A stretch of 64,000 nucleotides of DNA, from NCBI GenBank assembly GCA_965216025.1, contig CBDCEX010000018.1:620001-684000 (forward strand). The letters are read 5' to 3'. The first letter of the stretch is position 1; the number at the start of each line of letters is the position of its first letter. Positions 58,285 to 64,000 of the stretch are shown here, piece by piece. This DNA is from JADFQT01 sp965216025 (lineage in GTDB: Bacteria > Chloroflexota > Dehalococcoidia > Lucifugimonadales > UBA3495). The notes under the pieces are model-generated. The model worked only from the letters and a program-made list of their open reading frames with translations. It was not told the origin of the DNA and ran no database searches. The position numbers and the translations under genes are program-made.

Positions 58285-59352
58285 CTAACCCTTTACCCGG
58301 GGCTTGAGGCAGTCCCGGGCTACAAGTTCCTCGGCGATTTGTATGGAGTTGAGCGCGGCGCCTTTGCGCAGGTTGTCGGAAACCACCCACATGACCAGGC
58401 CGTTGGGGTGGGAGGCGTCCTGACGAATACGGCCAACGAACACGTCGTCTTGCCCGGCCACATTCCAGGGCATGGGGTAGAGCTTATTCGACAGATCGTC
58501 CAGCACCTGCAGGCCCGGCATCTGACCCAGGATTTCCCTGGCCTCTGCGACTGACATGGGATGATCCAACTCGATATGCAGCGCGACGCTGTGGGACACG
58601 TACACCGGCACCCGCACGCAGGTGGCGGAGACGGCGATTTCGGGGGAGTGGAGAATCTTGCGGGATTCATCGATCATTTTTTGCTCTTCCCAGGTGTAGC
58701 CGTTGTCCAGGAAGACATCGATCTGCGGTATCACGTTAAAGCCTATTTGTTGGGGTTGCGCCTCCGGTTTCGCCGTGCCGCCATTCAGCAGGGTGAGACT
58801 CTGCTCCCGCAACTCGGTCATGGCGGCGCCGCCCGCTCCGGAAACGGATTGATAGGTGTCCGCCACTATACGTCGAACGGGATTGGCCTGGCCCAGAGGA
58901 TGGGCCACCATTACCAGGGGCGTGGTGGAGCAATTGGGAATAGCAATAATGCCCTGGTGGGTCTCCACATCCGATCCGTTGACTTCTGGAACCACCAGGG
59001 GAACCTCTGGCTGCATGCGAAAGGCCGAGCTGTCGTCAATGACCACGGCTCCGGCGGCCACGGCAATGGGGGCCAGCTCCCGGCTGATGGCGGTGCTGAC
59101 CGAAATGAAGGCGATGTCCACCCCCCGGAAGGAATCGGCGGTGGTCTCCTCCACCACCAGCTCCGAGCCATTGACCGTGAGCTTCTTCCCGGCGGAGCGT
59201 TTGGAGGCCAGCAGCTTGAGGTTGCGCAATTCGGGGTGACGCTTTTCAATTATCCGCAGGAATTCAGTGCCTACAGCGCCGGTGGCTCCCACTAGCGCGA
59301 TGGTTAGGTTTTTTAACGCCAGGTTCTCCAAAATGTGCTCATCACCCGCCAA
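58285..59352 (-). CDS. asd: Aspartate-semialdehyde dehydrogenase
   Basis: Asd reduces aspartyl phosphate to the semialdehyde feeding lysine, threonine and methionine. The 355-residue protein has the NADP-binding VGATGAVGTEFLRIIEKRH, GIIAIPNCSTTPLVMVAHPL with the catalytic Cys, SVSGAGGAAMTELREQS, and RVPVYVSHSVALHIELDHP with the active-site Arg/His. The start is TTG 59352 with AAGGA six bases upstream; the ~12 residues before LTIALVGATG are longer than usual. It lies 15 bases after dapB in one operon. Confidence 0.96.
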   Translation of the reverse strand: MAGDEHILENLALKNLTIALVGATGAVGTEFLRIIEKRHPELRNLKLLASKRSAGKKLTVNGSELVVEETTADSFRGVDIAFISVSTAISRELAPIAVAAGAVVIDDSSAFRMQPEVPLVVPEVNGSDVETHQGIIAIPNCSTTPLVMVAHPLGQANPVRRIVADTYQSVSGAGGAAMTELREQSLTLLNGGTAKPEAQPQQIGFNVIPQIDVFLDNGYTWEEQKMIDESRKILHSPEIAVSATCVRVPVYVSHSVALHIELDHPMSVAEAREILGQMPGLQVLDDLSNKLYPMPWNVAGQDDVFVGRIRQDASHPNGLVMWVVSDNLRKGAALNSIQIAEELVARDCLKPRVKG

Positions 59353-59367
59353 TACTTTTCCTTCTGG

Positions 59368-60156
59368 CTACAGGCCCAGAACAGTTTCCAGGCCCACTAT
59401 CAGCCCGGGCTGCTTTACCACCTCGCGTACACAGCGAACAACCCCCGGCATATAGCAGTCCCGGCCCATAGTGTCGTGACGCAGGGTGATGGTCTGCCCG
59501 GGAGCGCCCATGGTTATTTCGTGGTGAGCGCTGCGGCCCGGCATGCGAACACTGTGGATGGTTATCCCGTTGTACTCCCCGCCCCGGGTGTTGGCCAGGT
59601 TCTCCTTCTTGGTTTCGGTACGGGTGAAGCTCTTCGCCTTTCCCAGGCTCTGGGCCAAGGCCAGAGAAAAACCGGAAGGAGCGTCGATTTTGGCTTCGTG
59701 ATGGGTTTCGACAATGTCCAGGTAGTCGAAAAATGGAGCGGCTTGCTCCGCCAGCTTTTTTAGGATAACCGCGCCCAAGGCGAAGTTGGGGGCAACAATA
59801 ATACCGAGGTTCTTGTCGCTGGCCAGGGCATCCAACTGCTTCAGGTGCTCTTCGGTCAGGCCGCTGGCCCCCAGCACCATGTTTACCGAGTAGGCGGAAG
59901 CTAGGGGAACCGCCTCCATGCAGGCGCCGGCATTGGTGAGATCGATCAATACCGCCGGATGGGTTTGGGTGAGAATGTCCTCCAGGTTGGTCGAAAGAGG
60001 CACCTCGCCGCCATCGGGCAGCTGCAGCGTAGCCCCTCTCTCCTGGCGGCAGATGGCTCCCACCAGGTCCAGGTCGGACTCCCGACCGAGGGCGGCGACG
60101 GTTTCCATACCCATTTTGCCGGTGGCGCCGTTGACTACCACTCTAATCGCCGGCAT
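59368..60156 (-). CDS. dapB: 4-hydroxy-tetrahydrodipicolinate reductase
   Basis: DapB reduces HTPA to tetrahydrodipicolinate. The 262-residue protein has the Rossmann motif VVVNGATGKMGMETV, the catalytic VETHHEAKIDAPSGFSLALA (HHxxKxDAPSG), and RGGEYNGITIHSVRMPGRSAHHEI. The ATG at 60156 follows an AATAGGGGG element. It is first of the dapB-asd unit, whose downstream neighbours (FAD oxidases, then dapA) are disrupted by IS elements. IS66 copy 3 lies 87 bases upstream, so its promoter region may have been altered. Confidence 0.97.
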   Translation of the reverse strand: MPAIRVVVNGATGKMGMETVAALGRESDLDLVGAICRQERGATLQLPDGGEVPLSTNLEDILTQTHPAVLIDLTNAGACMEAVPLASAYSVNMVLGASGLTEEHLKQLDALASDKNLGIIVAPNFALGAVILKKLAEQAAPFFDYLDIVETHHEAKIDAPSGFSLALAQSLGKAKSFTRTETKKENLANTRGGEYNGITIHSVRMPGRSAHHEITMGAPGQTITLRHDTMGRDCYMPGVVRCVREVVKQPGLIVGLETVLGL

Positions 60157-60243
60157 AGTAACCCCCTATTGGCAAGCCGCCAGGATAGAATTGGCCTAAA
60201 TATTAACACGCAGGTGCTGCTGGGGAAAGTTAAAACCAGAAAG

Positions 60244-61674
60244 GTAACTGTTCAGACTTGATGAGGTGAATTGGCTCAAAGCCGTTGGAAAAACGCTGGC
60301 ATGGCCGGGGGAGTTGTGGCATACCAGGGAGGTGGACACTGAACTAGACCTGAACGCGGCGAGTCGCGAAACTCTGCTGGAGATAATTGCCGGCCAGCGG
60401 GCAGTCATTGCCGATTTGCAAAGGCGGATTGGGGTTCTGGAATCCCATCCCAACCGGCGCGGGTCGTCGGGGATGCCGGGTAATCAGCCGCACTCCAGCC
60501 GGCAAGCGCCGGAGAAAAAGGAGCCCAGAAAGCCGCGCCGCCATGGCTTCGCCCGCCAGCGCATGACTCCTACCCGGCGGGTGGAGCATGCCGTGGCGGT
60601 CTGTCCCGACTGCGGGACTCACCTGAACGGCGGATGGGTACAGCGAACTCGGGAAGTCATTGAGCTACCGGTGGCTCCGGTAGAAGTGACCGAGCACGCC
60701 CTGGTAGCCCGCATCTGTCCGGTATGCCAGCGGCGCCGGCTGCCCAAAGAGGCCCTGCAGGGGGTGGTTCTGGGCCAGCAGCGCCTGGGGGTCAATCTGG
60801 TAAGCCTGATGGTGACCCTGCGGGAGGAGGGACGGTTGCCCATAAGAATCATCCAATGGTACCTGGAGACCGTCCATCAGTTGCACCTGAGTGTTGGTGC
60901 CATCGTCCAGGCCGTCCATGGAGTAGCCCGTCAGGCTGAGACGGCGGTGCGAGAGGTGCTCGAGCAAGTCCGCGCCAGTCCCGTGGTGCAGGGCGACGAA
61001 ACCGGCTGGCGCCAGGACGGGAGCAACGGCTATGTTTGGACCTTCAGCACTCCCAGCGAACGATACTTCCTGCGTCGGGGTCGGGATAAGGGGGTGGTGG
61101 ATGAGGTGCTGGATTCCTCCTTCAGCGGAGTGTTGGTCAGTGATTTCTACGCCGCCTATAACCACTACCCGGGCCTGAAGCAACGGTGCTGGGCTCATCT
61201 GCTGCGGGATATCCATGACCTGAAAGGGTTGTACCCAGAAGACGCTGGGCTGGCTCAGTGGGCCGAGGCGGTTCACCAGGTCTACACGGAGGCCAAGGCC
61301 TCGGTCCTTCCCCGAGCCCAGCCAGGCCATCGCACCCAGCTAATGCTGGAGGAGAAACTAATGGTCTTGGCGCGGCCTTTCCTTAAAGATCCCCTGGCGG
61401 TTCAGGCCAAGCTCTGCCGGCGCATGGAACGGTTCATCAAGGAACTGTTTGTCTTCGTGTCGGACCCAGCCGTGCCCTCAGACAACAACGCCGCCGAGCG
61501 GAGCCTGCGGCATCTGGTAACCAGTCGCAAGATCAGCGGCGGCACCCGCTCAGGGCAGGGCACCGACAGCAAGATGACCTTGGCATCCCTCTTTGGCACC
61601 TGGCGGGCCAGAGGTCTCAATCCCCTCCTGGAATGCCGCCGGTTGCTCGCTTCCCCTCAACTCTGAACAGTTTC
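60244..61674 (+). mobile_element. IS66-family insertion sequence, copy 3 (tandem with copy 4)
   Basis: A 1431-bp element flanked by CCAGAAAG (60236-60243 and 61675-61682). Its right end reads CTCTGAACAGTTTC instead of ATCTGAACACTTAC, so that end differs from the other copies. It is directly followed by copy 4, sharing the 61675-61682 octamer. Confidence 0.93.
60266..61666 (+). CDS. IS66-family transposase, copy 3
   Basis: Intact 466-residue transposase, near-identical to copy 1. It differs by R-to-H at residue 61 (ESHPNRR) and ends LASPQL instead of LASPQI. All catalytic and zinc-finger residues are kept. GTG start. Confidence 0.95.
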   Translation: MNWLKAVGKTLAWPGELWHTREVDTELDLNAASRETLLEIIAGQRAVIADLQRRIGVLESHPNRRGSSGMPGNQPHSSRQAPEKKEPRKPRRHGFARQRMTPTRRVEHAVAVCPDCGTHLNGGWVQRTREVIELPVAPVEVTEHALVARICPVCQRRRLPKEALQGVVLGQQRLGVNLVSLMVTLREEGRLPIRIIQWYLETVHQLHLSVGAIVQAVHGVARQAETAVREVLEQVRASPVVQGDETGWRQDGSNGYVWTFSTPSERYFLRRGRDKGVVDEVLDSSFSGVLVSDFYAAYNHYPGLKQRCWAHLLRDIHDLKGLYPEDAGLAQWAEAVHQVYTEAKASVLPRAQPGHRTQLMLEEKLMVLARPFLKDPLAVQAKLCRRMERFIKELFVFVSDPAVPSDNNAAERSLRHLVTSRKISGGTRSGQGTDSKMTLASLFGTWRARGLNPLLECRRLLASPQL

Positions 61675-61682
61675 CCAGAAAG

Positions 61683-63113
61683 GTAACTGTTCAGACTTGA
61701 TGAGGTGAATTGGCTCAAAGCCGTTGGAAAAACGCTGGCATGGCCGGGGGAGTTGTGGCATACCAGGGAGGTGGACACTGAACTAGACCTGAACGCGGCG
61801 AGTCGCGAAACTCTGCTGGAGATAATTGCCGGCCAGCGGGCAGTCATTGCCGATTTGCAAAGGCGGATTGGGGTTCTGGAATCCCGTCCCAACCGGCGCG
61901 GGTCGTCAGGGATGCCGTGTAATCAGCCGCACTCCAGCCGGCAAGCGCCGGAGAAAAAGGAGCCCAGATAGCCGCGCCGCCATGGCTTCGCCCGCCAGCG
62001 CATGACTCCTACCCGGCGGGTGGAGCATGCCGTGGCGGTCTGTCCCGACTGCGGGACTCACCTGAACGGCGGATGGGTACAGCGAACTCGGGAAGTCATT
62101 GAGCTACCGGTGGCTCCGGTAGAAGTGACCGAGCACGCCCTGGTAGCCCGCATCTGTCCGGTATGCCAGCGGCGCCGGCTGCCCAAAGAGGCCCTGCAGG
62201 GGGTGGTTCTGGGCCAGCAGCGCCTGGGGGTCAATCTGGTAAGCCTGATGGTGACCCTGCGGGAGGAGGGACGGTTGCCCATAAGAATCATCCAATGGTA
62301 CCTGGAGACCGTCCATCAGTTGCACCTGAGTGTTGGTGCCATCGTCCAGGCCGTCCATGGAGTAGCCCGTCAGGCTGAGACGGCGGTGCGAGAGGTGCTC
62401 GAGCAAGTCCGCGCCAGTCCCGTGGTGCAGGGCGACGAAACCGGCTGGCGCCAGGACGGGAGCAACGGCTATGTTTGGACCTTCAGCACTCCCAGCGAAC
62501 GATACTTCCTGCGTCGGGGTCGGGATAAGGGGGTGGTGGATGAGGTGCTGGATTCCTCCTTCAGCGGAGTGTTGGTCAGTGATTTCTACGCCGCCTATAA
62601 CCACTACCCGGGCCTGAAGCAACGGTGCTGGGCTCATCTGCTGCGGGATATCCATGACCTGAAAGGGTTGTACCCAGAAGACGCTGGGCTGGCTCAGTGG
62701 GCCGAGGCGGTTCACCAGGTCTACACGGAGGCCAAGCCCTCGGTCCTTCCCCGAGCCCAGCCAGGCCATCGCACCCAGCTAATGCTGGAGGAGAAACTAA
62801 TGGTCTTGGCGCGGCCTTTCCTTAAAGATCCCCTGGCGGTTCAGGCCAAGCTCTGCCGGCGCATGGAACGGTTCATCAAGGAACTGTTTGTCTTCGTGTC
62901 GGACCCAGCCGTGCCCTCAGACAACAACGCCGCCGAGCGGAGCCTGCGGCATCTGGTAACCAGTCGCAAGATCAGCGGCGGCACCCGCTCAGGGCAGGGC
63001 ACCGACAGCAAGATGACCTTGGCATCCCTCTTTGGCACCTGGCGGGCTAGAGGTCTCAATCCCCTCCTGGAATGCCGCCGGTTGCTCGCTTCCCCTCAAA
63101 TCTGAACACTTAC
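61683..63113 (+). mobile_element. IS66-family insertion sequence, copy 4 (tandem with copy 3)
   Basis: A 1431-bp element directly following copy 3 in the same orientation, with CCAGAAAG at 61675-61682 and again at 63114-63121. Three copies of the same octamer therefore bracket the pair. Confidence 0.93.
61705..63105 (+). pseudogene. IS66-family transposase, copy 4, nonsense mutation
   Basis: Codon 89 is TAG (61969-61971) where the other copies have AAG (Lys in EPRKPRR). A second frame from 62002 preserves the rest, including the catalytic D, D and E. It also carries G-to-C near residue 72 (MPCNQ) and A-to-P near residue 345 (TEAKPSVL). It cannot make full-length transposase, but could be mobilised in trans by copies 1-3. 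Confidence 0.92.
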
Positions 63114-63208
63114 CCAGAAAGGGGCAGGGTCATCTAAACCAAAGCTAAGGTGAAACCTACATAAAGCGAACCCGAAGAGGAGTTGCGATATTCTGTAAAA
63201 GAAGTCGA

Positions 63209-63487
63209 GTGGCGGTGGTGGAAGGGATGAAGGAAATAGTGCAACTCATGGAAGAGTGGCAACTCAATGTAGGTGACTTACGGGAAAGGATGTATCGAGC
63301 GCCAACACCTCGAGAGCGAGAGCGATGGCACGGGCTATGGTTGTTGGCCCAAGGGTGGTCGGCTTTCCAGGTGGCTGAGGCTTTGGACAGAGAGCCTCAT
63401 ACCATTGGAAACTGGCTGGCCAACTTTCGCCGAGGCGGGGCCCAAGGTTTGGTCTTTGAACAGACTCGGGGTTCCCCCCCGTCTTGA
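63209..63487 (+). CDS. IS630-family transposase, N-terminal frame
   Basis: A 92-residue helix-turn-helix part: RAPTPRERERWHGLWLLAQG, then WSAFQVAEALDREPHTIGNW. The frame ends at 63485-63487, just after a seven-C run (63474-63480). A -1 slip there continues as VLNWGQQNQLKSAVQNPPGE, the expected family sequence, so expression needs a frameshift or the gene is mutated. Confidence 0.75.
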   Translation: MAVVEGMKEIVQLMEEWQLNVGDLRERMYRAPTPRERERWHGLWLLAQGWSAFQVAEALDREPHTIGNWLANFRRGGAQGLVFEQTRGSPPS

Positions 63488-64000
63488 ACTGGGGTCAACA
63501 GAACCAACTGAAGTCTGCGGTGCAAAATCCGCCTGGAGAGGCGGGAGTTGAATTGTCCAACTGGAATTGGAAAGTAGTGAGGCAATTTCTCAAGCAGAGC
63601 TTTGACCTGGGGCTGAGTCGAAGCAGTTGCTTGAACTACCTCCATCGGTTGGGCTTCGTGCTGAAGCGACCCAAGAAACGCCTCCTGAAAGCCAAGGATG
63701 AAGCGCGGAAAGCCTTCGTCCTCCAGTACAGCCAAATCCGAGAGGAGGCCCAAGAGAGTGGGGCCAAAATCTTCTTCGTAGACGAAGCCCACTTTCGGGC
63801 CGATGCCGATCTGAGGGGGAAATGGGTGCTCAAGGGAGAGCCGGCGCTGGTGGACTCTCCCAGTCCTCGGTGGGGAGAGAAGGCCTGCTACTACTCGGGA
63901 GTTTGCTTGGAGGCTGGGGAGGTGGAAGCCATGGAAATAGCCGGCAACAGCAATGCCGAGACCTCCACCGCCTTTTTACGGCAGCTAAGAGAAAAACATC
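63481..64000 (+). CDS. IS630-family transposase, catalytic frame, partial
   Basis: In the frame one base back, the sequence continues without stop to the window end: SFDLGLSRSSCLNYLHRLGF, KIFFVDEAHFRADADLRGKW with the first catalytic Asp, and ETSTAFLRQLREKH. The second Asp and the Glu lie beyond the window. It belongs to a different IS630 subgroup from 5393-6709. Confidence 0.75.

Larger units (their letters stand above)
63147..64000 (+). mobile_element. IS630-family element, partial at window end
   Basis: The left end is placed near 63147 (AAGGTGAAACCTACATAAAG), which resembles the 99-bp repeat start at 35227. The transposase runs off the window, so the right end is not seen. Confidence 0.6.

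Overview
The window looks like a chromosomal segment of a Chloroflexota bacterium, probably a Dehalococcoidia/SAR202-like lineage. That placement is inferred from gene content (Cys-less thiolase with a DUF35 partner, DUF1800/DUF1501 pair, CoxSLM-type molybdenum hydroxylase, BBE-type FAD oxidases) and a moderately high GC content; no rRNA or other phylogenetic marker is present. I saw no tRNA, rRNA or CRISPR array.

1-24 kb is mostly housekeeping: a phosphodiesterase fragment, a thiolase-like protein, a Fur regulator, folD-queA, a complete IS630 element (TA target) next to a damaged membrane-protein gene, a BtuF-like binding protein, a Rieske protein, a DUF1800-DUF1501-NHL cluster behind a near-consensus promoter, argF, der-plsY-gpsA, ispH, thrC, a collapsed enoyl-CoA hydratase pseudogene overlapping prs, and an amidohydrolase.

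24-36 kb starts with a secreted Gly/Lys-rich protein whose stop codon was displaced by an ISAzo13-family element. It continues with an inositol monophosphatase/methyltransferase pair, an SDR, a TPR protein, an OmpR-type response regulator, an uncharacterised overlapping three-gene cluster, a thiolase-DUF35 pair, a flavin reductase with an early nonsense codon, and a mosaic of IS fragments with a 99-bp direct duplication.

36-48 kb holds a CoxS-CoxL-CoxM operon with a histidine-rich insert and a 14-15-bp minisatellite, an IS66 copy, lysA-holB, an HNH nuclease, cvpA behind a 40-bp tandem repeat, a PAP2 phosphatase and cmk-plsC.

48.6-64 kb is a lysine/diaminopimelate locus (dapA ... asd-dapB) heavily invaded by IS elements. 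Two tandem BBE-type FAD oxidase genes lie between dapA and asd. One is frameshifted and has an IS66 copy in its last codons. The other is split by two ISAs1-family elements, one of which contains an IS1380-family element; removing the elements and one target copy each restores a single reading frame. Beyond dapB, two IS66 copies sit head to tail with three copies of one 8-bp target repeat, followed by a partial IS630 element at the window end.

Functionally the window links lysine/DAP synthesis (dapA, asd, dapB, lysA, with thrC and argF), phospholipid synthesis (plsY, gpsA, plsC), nucleotide supply (prs, cmk, surE, folD) and a catabolic oxidoreductase/thiolase repertoire. I found no convincing new defence system. 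The most unusual items are the nested IS history, the displaced stop codon, the pseudogene remnant, the overlapping three-gene cluster and the repeat arrays.
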